NCBI RefSeq assembly: GCF_900099965.1
Contig: NZ_FNDJ01000010.1
Span: 310,001 to 374,000 of the forward strand
Origin: Nonomuraea jiangxiensis
GTDB lineage: Bacteria; Actinomycetota; Actinomycetes; Streptosporangiales; Streptosporangiaceae
Length of the DNA stretch: 64,000 nt
Reading direction: 5' to 3'
In this document: in pieces, positions 32,441-39,550 of the stretch
How positions within the stretch are numbered: position 1 is the first letter of the stretch
How the letters are laid out: each line of letters starts with the position of its first letter
Notes under the pieces: generated by a model
Databases searched by the model: none
The model's input: the letters and a program-made list of their open reading frames with translations, nothing else
Told to the model about the DNA's origin: nothing
Program-made: the position numbers and the translations under genes

Positions 32441-33304
32441 TCAGTTGGCAGATTCCAGCTGTTGCATTGACTTCCACCGGAGGATGACCCTCTGGTACAT
32501 GGCGTAGGCAAGTTCTTCTTGACCCGTGTCCAGGCCCGTCAGGGCCGCCGCCAGCTCCGCCACCGACTGGTCGGCCTGGAGCGCGTCGTCGTTCATCAGG
32601 TGCACGAGCCCGCCGTAGTCCAGCTCCACCAGCGAGTGCGGGTGGAACTCCTCCAGCCACCTGGCGATGTCCTCCACGTCGAAGTTGGACGAGACGTCGC
32701 CCAGATGCCTGCGCAGCACGTTGAGGGCCCGCGCCGCGCGCCTTCTGGCCTGTGCCATGGACGTGACGTAGATGAGGTTGCGTCCGGTGGTGGTGGTCAC
32801 GTCCTGACCGGGGTTGGTCGAGCCGAGCACCAGCCAGCGCTCGTTCCCATCGAACGGCACGAACCACGATGGCGGCACATGCCACGCCGTGGTGCGAATG
32901 TGCGTACGCAACGCGGACGAACCCGCCTGCCGCTTGAACCGGTCGAAGTCGTCGGCGGTCTGCTCGGCGATCGCCTTGGGCACGAGACGGTCCATCAGTT
33001 TCGCGGGAGTGCTGCCACGCAGCCTTGAGAAGGCCAGCCACGAGCGCAAACGGGTCTGCCAGGGGCACACGTACAGGCGATCCTCAACACGCCGTAGATA
33101 GGCGTTGGGGCTCTCCTGGGCGGGAACGGGTTCGGGGGGCATGCCGAGCAGGCGCATGACAGACTCGCCGTGTTCCGCATTGAGCGCGTTCGCGCGGCGC
33201 GGGCGGTCACGTGAGTCGGCGTAGTCGGCCCACAGCTTGCGCTCGGGCTCGGCGAACGCGGTCAGTGGCTCATAGACGCGGAGGTAGGCGGCATAGGGCA
33301 GCAC
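32441..33304 (-). CDS. Conserved actinobacterial protein next to bldC, unknown function
   Basis: A 287-residue soluble protein with no signal peptide or membrane helix. It contains Trp-rich central segments ('AWHVPPSWFVPFDGNERWLV') and a C-terminal helical part ('SVAELAAALTGLDTGQEELA'). The central 'RNLIYVTSMAQARRRAARAL' region could be a strand-helix unit. I cannot assign a family. Its place between bldC and the amino acid dehydrogenase is the one held by an uncharacterised gene in Streptomyces, so conservation of position is the best clue to a housekeeping or developmental role. It is divergent from vdh, with the shared promoter region in 33305-33411. Confidence 0.82.
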   Translation of the reverse strand: MLPYAAYLRVYEPLTAFAEPERKLWADYADSRDRPRRANALNAEHGESVMRLLGMPPEPVPAQESPNAYLRRVEDRLYVCPWQTRLRSWLAFSRLRGSTPAKLMDRLVPKAIAEQTADDFDRFKRQAGSSALRTHIRTTAWHVPPSWFVPFDGNERWLVLGSTNPGQDVTTTTGRNLIYVTSMAQARRRAARALNVLRRHLGDVSSNFDVEDIARWLEEFHPHSLVELDYGGLVHLMNDDALQADQSVAELAAALTGLDTGQEELAYAMYQRVILRWKSMQQLESAN

Positions 33305-33411
33305 GGAGGCATCGTGTCACGAAGCGAACCTGCATGCACCGTTGTGGCTTACTACGCTGTGAGGTGATCTCCGCCGCAAAGGAGCGGCGGACCGGACAGG
33401 GAGTCACCACC

Positions 33412-34491
33412 GTGACCGACGTCTTCGGTTCGTCCCACAAGGACGTCCATGAGCAGGTCGTGTTCTGCGCCGACGAGCAGAGCGGCCTGCGTGCCATCAT
33501 CGCCATCCACAACACGTCGCTGGGCCCCGCCCTGGGCGGCACCCGTTTCTATCCGTACGAGAGCGAGCAGGCGGCCCTGGCCGACGCGCTCAATCTCGCC
33601 AGGGGCATGTCCTACAAGAACGCGCTGGCCGGCCTCGACCTGGGCGGCGGCAAGGCCGTCATCATCGGCGACCCGGCCAAGGACAAGAGCGAGGCGCTGC
33701 TGCGGGCCTACGGCAGGTTCGTGCAGTCGCTCGGCGGGCGCTACATCACGGCCTGCGACGTCGGCACCTACAGCGAGGACATGGACGTCATCGCCCGCGA
33801 GTGCCGCTACGTGACCGGCCGCACCACGGCCCACGGCGGCGCGGGGGACTCGTCGGTCCTCACGGCGTTCGGGGTGTTCCAGGGCATGCGCGCCTCGGCC
33901 GAGCGCGTCTATGGCACGCCGTCGCTGCACGGCAGGCGGGTGGGCGTGGAAGGGGTCGGCAAGGTCGGGCACCGCCTGGTCGAGCTGCTGCGCGAGGACG
34001 GCGCCGACGTCGTGATCTGTGACGTCGACCCGCGGGCCGTCGAGCGGACGCGCCTGCGCCACCCGGAGGTCGACGTGGTGTCAGGCGCGGCGGAGATGAC
34101 CGCGAGCGACATCGACGTGTTCGCCCCCTGCGCGCTGGGCGGCGTCCTGGACGACGAGACCGTCGCCCGGCTGCGTGCGAAGATCGTGTGTGGCGCGGCC
34201 AACAACCAGCTCGCCCACACCGGCGTCGAGAAGCAGCTCGCCGAACGCGGCATCCTGTACGCCCCCGACTACGTGGTCAACTCGGGCGGTGTGATCCAGG
34301 TCGCAGATGAGATCCAGGGTTTCGACATGGATCGGGCCAGGTCCCGGGCGGCCAAGATCTACGACACGACTCTGAAGATCTTCGCGATCGCTGCCGACGA
34401 AGGCGTTCCCCCGGCGGTCGCAGCAGATAGGCTAGCCGAGCGCAGAATGTCGGAAGTCGGGCGAATTAGGGCCATTTGGCTGGGCCACTGA
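33412..34491 (+). CDS. vdh: Leucine/valine/phenylalanine-type amino acid dehydrogenase
   Basis: A 359-residue NAD-dependent dehydrogenase that deaminates branched-chain amino acids to 2-oxoacids. 'LGPALGGTRFYPYESEQAAL' is the substrate-binding region, 'MSYKNALAGLDLGGGKAVI' carries the two lysines of the active site, and 'GRRVGVEGVGKVGHRLVELL' is the NAD-binding fold (GxGxVG). GTG 33412 has GGGAG 8 bases upstream and matches the usual N-terminus; an upstream GTG at 33364 is weaker. In Streptomyces the equivalent gene near bldC is valine dehydrogenase. The product oxoacids would feed a branched-chain complex such as that encoded at 55-58.5 kb. Confidence 0.93.
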   Translation: MTDVFGSSHKDVHEQVVFCADEQSGLRAIIAIHNTSLGPALGGTRFYPYESEQAALADALNLARGMSYKNALAGLDLGGGKAVIIGDPAKDKSEALLRAYGRFVQSLGGRYITACDVGTYSEDMDVIARECRYVTGRTTAHGGAGDSSVLTAFGVFQGMRASAERVYGTPSLHGRRVGVEGVGKVGHRLVELLREDGADVVICDVDPRAVERTRLRHPEVDVVSGAAEMTASDIDVFAPCALGGVLDDETVARLRAKIVCGAANNQLAHTGVEKQLAERGILYAPDYVVNSGGVIQVADEIQGFDMDRARSRAAKIYDTTLKIFAIAADEGVPPAVAADRLAERRMSEVGRIRAIWLGH

Positions 34492-34642
34492 CGCCCCACG
34501 CCCATACGACGTACCGAGCTGGGCACAAAACAGGTACGGTAATAGGCGAACGATAGGCTGACGCCCAAAGTCAGGCGGCGTCAGTGTGTGGTGCGTTAGC
34601 GACGAGGGGTCGGGGACGACCCCACACGAGGGGGTCGAGCCA

Positions 34643-34873
34643 ATGGGGCGCGGCCGAGCAAAGGCCAAGCAGGTCAAGGTTGCTCGCCAGCTGAAGTACA
34701 ACAGCGGTGGCACAGATCTTGACCGTCTTCGCGACGAACTCGGGGTCGGAGACCCCAGCCGCAGTGACGACGCCGACGACCTCAACGATGAGCTGGCGGA
34801 TCGCTATGCCGATTACGCCGATGACTATGGCGCCGGAGACGACGACGATGGCCGTTCGTCCGGCCGCCGTTAG
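34643..34873 (+). CDS. DUF3073 family protein
   Basis: A 76-residue protein beginning MGRGRAKAKQVKVARQLKYN, a start that is very conserved in actinobacteria, followed by an acidic, Asp/Tyr-rich tail ('LADRYADYADDYGAGDDDDG'). The basic head and acidic tail suggest interaction with nucleic acid or ribosomes, but no function is established as far as I know. GAGGGGG precedes ATG 34643. It sits between vdh and purM and is followed by a classic terminator. Confidence 0.9.
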   Translation: MGRGRAKAKQVKVARQLKYNSGGTDLDRLRDELGVGDPSRSDDADDLNDELADRYADYADDYGAGDDDDGRSSGRR

Positions 34874-34940
34874 CCGTCCTCCTGGTTGATAGTGGTCGAG
34901 GGCCCGGTCTCCGCGCCGGCTCCTCGCTCACGCTCGTCGG

Positions 34941-34962
34941 GCCCCACGGGCAACCGTGGGGC
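34941..34962 (+). terminator. Intrinsic terminator after the DUF3073 gene
   Basis: GCCCCACGG (34941-34949) pairs with CCGTGGGGC (34954-34962) around a GCAA tetraloop and is followed by TTTCG, the best rho-independent form in this part of the window. Confidence 0.8.
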
Positions 34963-35036
34963 TTTCGTCACGCGTAAGCCCTGGCGCACGTCTTCCTGGG
35001 CTTGTCCCGTACGCGTGTGACGCATGCGTCGGGTGC

Positions 35037-35066
35037 GGTCCGGGCCTGCCCTGGCGGGCCCGGACC
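35037..35066 (-). terminator. Stem-loop after purM
   Basis: A perfect 10-bp stem, GGTCCGGGCC (35037-35046) with GGCCCGGACC (35057-35066), lies 6 bases downstream of the purM stop on the minus strand. No U-tract. Confidence 0.65.
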
Positions 35067-35072
35067 GGACGG

Positions 35073-36098
35073 TTACCGGTAGCGGGCGCGGCCCTCGCCG
35101 GGGACGATCTCGCCCAGCACCCAGGCCGCCAGCCCGCGAGCCTCCAGCACCCGGATCGCCTCGTCGGCCGACTCCTGCGACACCACGGCCGCCATGCCGA
35201 CCCCGAGGTTGAACGTGCGGTCCATGTCGGCCTGCGCGATCCCGCCGTAGCCCGCCAGCGTGCCGAAGACGGCGGGCGGGGTCCACGACGACCGGTCCAG
35301 CAGGGCGTCCAGGTGGCCGGGCAGCGACCGGGACAGGTTGCCCTCGATGCCCCCGCCGGTGATGTGGGCGTAGGCGTGCACGTCCACCGCCCGCGCCAGC
35401 TCCAGGCAGTCGAGCGAGTAGACGCGGGTGGGCTCCAGCAGTTCCTCGCCCAGCGGCCGGCCCAGCTCCGGCAGCACCGTGTCGAGGGACAGCGCGGCCT
35501 CCCGCACCACGTGGCGCACCAGCGAGTAGCCGTTGGAGTGCAGCCCCGAGGAGGCCAGCCCCAGCACCACGTCACCGGCCACCACCCGTGCGGGCCCGAG
35601 CAGCTCGTCGGCCTCCACGACGCCGGTGCCGGCGCCCGCGAGGTCGTATTCGTCCGGGCCCATCGCCCCGGGGTGCTCGGCCGTCTCGCCGCCCACCAGC
35701 GCGGCCCCGGCCAGGCGGCAGCCCTCGGCCACCCCGCCGACGATCTCGGCGACGCGCTCGGGCACCACCTTCCCGCAGGCGATGTAGTCGGTCATGAACA
35801 GCGGCTCGGCCCCGCACACCACCAGGTCGTCGAGGACCATGGCCACCAGGTCGATGCCGATCGTGTCGTGCTTGCCGTACTGCTGGGCGATCATGACCTT
35901 GGTGCCCACGCCGTCGGTGGCGGAGGCGAGCAGCGGCCGCCGGTAGCGCAGCAGCGCCGAGGCGTCGAACAGGCCGGCGAAGCCGCTGGCGTCGTCGACC
36001 ACCTCGGGCCGCCGTGAGCGCGCCACCTTGTCCTTCATCAGGGCGACGGCCCGCTCGCCCGCCTCGATGTCGACGCCCGCGGCCTGGTAACTCGTCAC
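35073..36098 (-). CDS. purM: Phosphoribosylformylglycinamidine cyclo-ligase
   Basis: A 341-residue AIR synthetase, which closes FGAM to aminoimidazole ribotide using ATP in purine synthesis. The N-terminus 'MTSYQAAGVDIEAGERAVAL' and motifs 'ASATDGVGTKVMIAQQ', 'GIDLVAMVLDDLVVCGAEPL', 'LVGGETAEHPG' and 'ITGGGIEGNLSRSLP' match PurM closely and at normal length. The start is GTG 36098. It is 34 bases downstream of purF on the same strand, so purF-purM form an operon closed by the stem-loop at 35037-35066. Confidence 0.97.
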   Translation of the reverse strand: MTSYQAAGVDIEAGERAVALMKDKVARSRRPEVVDDASGFAGLFDASALLRYRRPLLASATDGVGTKVMIAQQYGKHDTIGIDLVAMVLDDLVVCGAEPLFMTDYIACGKVVPERVAEIVGGVAEGCRLAGAALVGGETAEHPGAMGPDEYDLAGAGTGVVEADELLGPARVVAGDVVLGLASSGLHSNGYSLVRHVVREAALSLDTVLPELGRPLGEELLEPTRVYSLDCLELARAVDVHAYAHITGGGIEGNLSRSLPGHLDALLDRSSWTPPAVFGTLAGYGGIAQADMDRTFNLGVGMAAVVSQESADEAIRVLEARGLAAWVLGEIVPGEGRARYR

Positions 36099-36132
36099 GC
36101 TGTCTCCTCCGCCGGCGGCCGGTCGAGCTCGG

Positions 36133-37569
36133 TCACGCCTTGCTCTCCAGCACGAACTTGCCGACGTTGTCCTGGTCGATGGGGATGGGGTAGGAGCCGT
36201 CGAAGCAGGCCCTGCAGAGCCGTTCGGCGGGGATGGTGGTGGCCTTGGTCAGGCCCTCCAGGGAGATGTAGCCGAGTGAGTCGGCCCCGAGCGAGGAGCG
36301 GATCTCCTCGACCGTCAGCGAACCCGCGATCAGCTCGGCCCTGGTGGCGAAGTCGATGCCGTAGAAGCACGGCCAGGCCACCGGCGGCGAGGAGATGCGT
36401 ACGTGCACCTCGCGCGCCCCGGCCTCGCGCAGCATCCGGACGATGGCCCGCTGGGTGTTGCCGCGCACGATCGAGTCGTCCACCACCACCAGGCGCTTGC
36501 CCTCGACCACCTCGCGCAGCGGGTTGAGCTTCAGCCGGATGCCGAGCTGGCGGATGGTCTGCGAGGGCTGGATGAACGTGCGGCCCACGTAGGAGTTCTT
36601 CACCAGGCCCTGGCCGTAGGGGATCCCGCTCTCCTGGGCGTAGCCGACGGCGGCCGGGGTGCCGGACTCCGGCGTCGGGATGACCAGGTCGGCCTCCACC
36701 GGGTGCTCGCGGGCCAGCACGCGGCCGACCTCGACCCTGGTGACCTGCACGCCACGCCCGGCGATCACGGTGTCGGGGCGCGCGAGGTAGACGTATTCGA
36801 ACAGGCAGCCCTTGGGGTCGGCCAGCGCGAAGCGGCGCGACCGGACGCCGCGCTCGTCGATGGTGAGCAGCTCGCCGGGCTCGATCTCGCGGATGAACGT
36901 GGCGCCCACGATGTCGAGCGCCGCCGTCTCCGAGGCCACCACCCAGCCGCGCTCCAGCCGGCCCAGCACCATCGGGCGGATGCCCTGCGGGTCGCGGGCG
37001 GCGTAGAGCGTCGTCTCGTCCATGAACACCAGCGAGTAGGCGCCCTTGACCTGCGGCAGCAGCTCAGCCGCCGCGTCCTCGACGGAACGGGTCGGGTCCT
37101 GGGCGAGCAGCGCGGTGAGGACCTCGGTGTCGGTGGTCGCCCGGATGGACCCAGGAGCCAGGCGCTCGGCCAGCTCGGGGGTGTTGATCAGGTTGCCGTT
37201 GTGCGCGAGCGCCAGCCCGCCGACCTCGGTGGAGTTGAGCGTGGGCTGCGCGTTCTCCCAGACGCTCGATCCCGTGGTGGAGTAGCGGCAGTGGCCGATG
37301 GCCAGGTGGCCCCGCAGGGTGCCGAGCACCGACTCGTCGAAGACCTGGGAAACCAGTCCCATGTCCTTGTAGACGAGGATACGGGAGCCCTCACTGACCG
37401 CGATGCCCGCGGACTCCTGGCCGCGGTGCTGCAACGCGTACAGCCCGTAGTAGGTGAGTTTGGAAACTTCCTCGCCCGGAGCCCAAACGCCGAAGACACC
37501 ACAGGCGTCTTTGGGTGCGCGGTCGTTGGGGTCCAGGTCATGGCCGAGCCGGCCGTCGCCCTTCAGCAC
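36133..37569 (-). CDS. purF: Amidophosphoribosyltransferase
   Basis: A 478-residue PurF, which catalyses the first committed step of purine synthesis (PRPP + Gln to phosphoribosylamine). The glutaminase domain begins at the nucleophile Cys near 23 in 'KDACGVFGVWAP', so the first 22 residues are a propeptide, as in the Bacillus-type enzyme. The PRPP loop is 'KRLVVVDDSIVRGNTQRAIV'. Cysteines in 'GCLFEY', 'WPCFYG' and 'LCRACFDG' fit the ligands of the 4Fe-4S cluster of that subclass. The start is uncertain: GTG 37569 agrees with relatives, but an ATG 13 codons upstream and a start at 37629 are open. Confidence 0.96.
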   Translation of the reverse strand: MLKGDGRLGHDLDPNDRAPKDACGVFGVWAPGEEVSKLTYYGLYALQHRGQESAGIAVSEGSRILVYKDMGLVSQVFDESVLGTLRGHLAIGHCRYSTTGSSVWENAQPTLNSTEVGGLALAHNGNLINTPELAERLAPGSIRATTDTEVLTALLAQDPTRSVEDAAAELLPQVKGAYSLVFMDETTLYAARDPQGIRPMVLGRLERGWVVASETAALDIVGATFIREIEPGELLTIDERGVRSRRFALADPKGCLFEYVYLARPDTVIAGRGVQVTRVEVGRVLAREHPVEADLVIPTPESGTPAAVGYAQESGIPYGQGLVKNSYVGRTFIQPSQTIRQLGIRLKLNPLREVVEGKRLVVVDDSIVRGNTQRAIVRMLREAGAREVHVRISSPPVAWPCFYGIDFATRAELIAGSLTVEEIRSSLGADSLGYISLEGLTKATTIPAERLCRACFDGSYPIPIDQDNVGKFVLESKA

Positions 37570-37902
37570 ATGCCTCAGTCTAGGTTGACCTCTTCCGTGC
37601 TCGCACATCCGGGGGTGATATCGGAGCACGTGGGCTGACCTGGCCGCATTCGATCCACCCCAACCCCGTTGCGCCGCGTTCCCGGCGGAACCGAGCGGAC
37701 GAGCATGGCGTCGCCCGCCACGCCGGTGTTGCGCGCTTACATCAGGGTCTCGTGAAACATGCCCCTATGTTGCCTGCCACCTGCGGCTTTGGCGCATGGT
37801 GACCCAATGATGAGGGGGCTTTTACCGTGTCGTGCGGTTTACCGGACGCCCTCCGCGAAAGGGTGAAGTATCCGGCATGCTGACCCATCGGGAGACGCAG
37901 AC
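37570..37902. other. Divergent intergenic region between purF and the DUF4190 gene
   Basis: A 333-base gap that should hold the purF-purM promoter (minus) and that of the DUF4190 gene (plus). I see no convincing gene, riboswitch or strong dyad in it. If purF starts further upstream, up to 60 bases are coding. Confidence 0.5.
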
Positions 37903-38982
37903 GTGACGACATCTGGGGGCCCGCACGAGCCCCGTCCGGGGGAGGACCCGCGCCACCGCCGTCCAGAGGAGGACGAGTCCGGTCGGCGGGACGAGGGCGC
38001 GCTGGAGGAGGATCGCCCGCGCCGCGAGCACGAACGCGCCGGCGGCGACGCCCCGTCCGAGGAGCCGCCGGAGCGGGGGCCTGGGGAGAAGGGGCCGGAT
38101 GAGGAGCCGATCGAGCCGGTGCCGCCCGTGGTGCCGCCGCCCGACGTGCCGCCGTCGCACGAGCCCCGGCCGGCCGGCGAGCCCAGCCATCCCGACCTGC
38201 CCACCTCGCCCGAGACCCCGGAGCCCGCAGGGGAGGACGCCGAGGAGACCCGGGCGTTCCCGATCCCCGGCGCCACCCCGCCGTACCCGGGCTGGGAGAA
38301 CGCCCCGGCCGAGGGAGAGCGCCCGGGCAAACCGGCCCCGTCACGCTATGAGCAGGAGGACCAGCCGCCCTTCACCCCGCCCGGCGGAACGCCGCGCGAC
38401 CAGGGCACGCCCGAGGGAGCGCCGCAGGGCCAGGGCACACCCGGGGAAACGCCACAGGGCCAGGGCACGCCCGGCGGCGGGCCGCCGGAACAGGGCCCGC
38501 CCGGGGGAGCGCTGCGGAAGCAGGGCGTGCCTGGGGAAGGGCCGCGTGACCAGGAGCCGACCGTCCCGGGCACCGTCCCCTCCAGCCCGTACGGCGGCCC
38601 GCCCGGCTACGGCCCGCCACCGGGCCCCCATGGCCCCTACGGACCCTACGGCCCCGCGTACCCGCCGGCGCCTCCCGGCAACGGCCTGGCCACGGCCTCG
38701 CTCGTCCTGGGTGTGGCCAGCCCCTTCCTGGTGTTCGTCTGCTTCACCGGGCTGATCACCGCCATCCTGTCGATCGTCTTCGGCTGCGTAGCGCTCGCCA
38801 AGCACGTCGGCAGGGGCCGCGCCATCGCCGGAATCGTGATCAGCGTGCTCTCGCTCGTCCTCTTCGCGATCGTGGCCATCTGGTTCTGGAACGTGGTCCA
38901 GGAATGCGGCCACCTGCCCGGCCAGCTCGCCGACCGCTGCTTCGAGAGCAAGTTCCCGTGGATGACCGCCAACGGCCGCTGA
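37903..38982 (+). CDS. Proline-rich DUF4190 membrane protein
   Basis: A 359-residue protein. The first 260 residues are a charged, Pro/Gly/Glu-rich disordered region, including about five 10-residue TPQGQGTPGE-like repeats (residues ~163-217) and a 'GPYGPYGPAYPP' segment. The C-terminal 100 residues hold two transmembrane helices of the DUF4190 type: 'NGLATASLVLGVASPFLVFV' and 'IAGIVISVLSLVLFAIVAIW', with 'GCVALAKH' between them. The long N-terminal part is presumably cytoplasmic or wall-facing. GGAG before GTG 37903 supports the start. Function unknown. It converges with the SCP-like gene, with a gap of 16 bases. Confidence 0.87.
   Translation: MTTSGGPHEPRPGEDPRHRRPEEDESGRRDEGALEEDRPRREHERAGGDAPSEEPPERGPGEKGPDEEPIEPVPPVVPPPDVPPSHEPRPAGEPSHPDLPTSPETPEPAGEDAEETRAFPIPGATPPYPGWENAPAEGERPGKPAPSRYEQEDQPPFTPPGGTPRDQGTPEGAPQGQGTPGETPQGQGTPGGGPPEQGPPGGALRKQGVPGEGPRDQEPTVPGTVPSSPYGGPPGYGPPPGPHGPYGPYGPAYPPAPPGNGLATASLVLGVASPFLVFVCFTGLITAILSIVFGCVALAKHVGRGRAIAGIVISVLSLVLFAIVAIWFWNVVQECGHLPGQLADRCFESKFPWMTANGR
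38389..38553 (+). repeat. 30-bp in-frame repeats in the DUF4190 gene
   Basis: About five and a half 30-bp units encode variants of TPQGQGTPGE. They decay from left to right (APQGQGTPGE to ALRKQGVPGE). The unit keeps the frame. Confidence 0.7.
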
Positions 38983-38998
38983 ACGACGGGCGGGGGGT

Positions 38999-39436
38999 CT
39001 AGAGCGGCAGGTGCTCTGACAGGTCGGCCCGCGAGCCGCTCGCCGACACCCGGCCGTCGGCCATGGCCTGCGCCCAGGTCAGGCGGCCGGTGGCGAGCTC
39101 GATCCAGGTGCGTCCGTCGGTCTCGACCACGTTGGGCGGGGTGCCGCGGGTGTGGCGGGGCCCGGGCACGGCCTGGACGGCGGCGTACGGTGGCACGCGC
39201 ACCTCGACGGTCCTGCCGGGCGCGGCGGCGGCCAGCCGGTCGAGCAGGTGGCGCACGGCCTGTCTGGCGGCCTCGCGTTCCGGCTGCTGCCCGCGGTCGT
39301 AGGCGGTCAGCACGGCGGCCACCAGCACGTCGGGGAGCGCGGCGGCGGGCCCGTCGTAGGGGGGCTCGTCGAGGGCGACGAGCTGGCCGTCAAGGGCGTT
39401 TCTCAGCTTTTCCTGGTCTATCTTGCGAGGCGACAC
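38999..39436 (-). CDS. Sterol carrier-like (SCP-2 family) protein
   Basis: A 145-residue cytosolic protein resembling the actinobacterial sterol carrier family. The C-terminal half is the most conserved part: 'TVEVRVPPYAAVQAVPGPRH', 'TRGTPPNVVETDGRTWIELA' and 'TWAQAMADGRVSASGSRADL'. SCP-2 folds bind lipids in a hydrophobic tunnel, but the ligand of this bacterial branch is not established. GTG 39436 gives the expected N-terminus but has a poor SD. The gene is near purF in Streptomyces too. Its promoter region overlaps the putative PHO box of phoX. Confidence 0.82.
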   Translation of the reverse strand: MSPRKIDQEKLRNALDGQLVALDEPPYDGPAAALPDVLVAAVLTAYDRGQQPEREAARQAVRHLLDRLAAAAPGRTVEVRVPPYAAVQAVPGPRHTRGTPPNVVETDGRTWIELATGRLTWAQAMADGRVSASGSRADLSEHLPL

Positions 39437-39459
39437 TTCACCATTGTCTCGCGGGCAGC

Positions 39460-39503
39460 GTTCATCAAAACGGAGATCACCGTTCACCTCGGGTTTCGGC
39501 GGT
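39460..39503 (+). promoter_or_regulatory. Putative PHO box (PhoP-binding direct repeats) before phoX
   Basis: Four consecutive 11-base units at 39460, 39471, 39482 and 39493: GTTCATCAAAA, CGGAGATCACC, GTTCACCTCGG and GTTTCGGCGGT. The first and third match the GTTCACC core of Streptomyces PhoP direct-repeat units; the fourth keeps GTT and the second is poor. It lies 48-91 bases before the phoX start. Confidence 0.6.
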
Positions 39504-39550
39504 GGCCGTAATGTCCCCGCGGTACAACCGTGTACACCTATGGAGGACCT

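Noticed and set aside
32088..32507. A 139-codon plus-strand frame upstream of bldC
   Set aside because: No SD, no domain, unusual composition, and it overlaps both bldC and the conserved unknown gene.
34505..34514. A fourth TACGACGTAC core downstream of vdh
   Set aside because: It lacks the flanking dyad of the exporter operators and lies between genes without a matching promoter; a chance match is likely.
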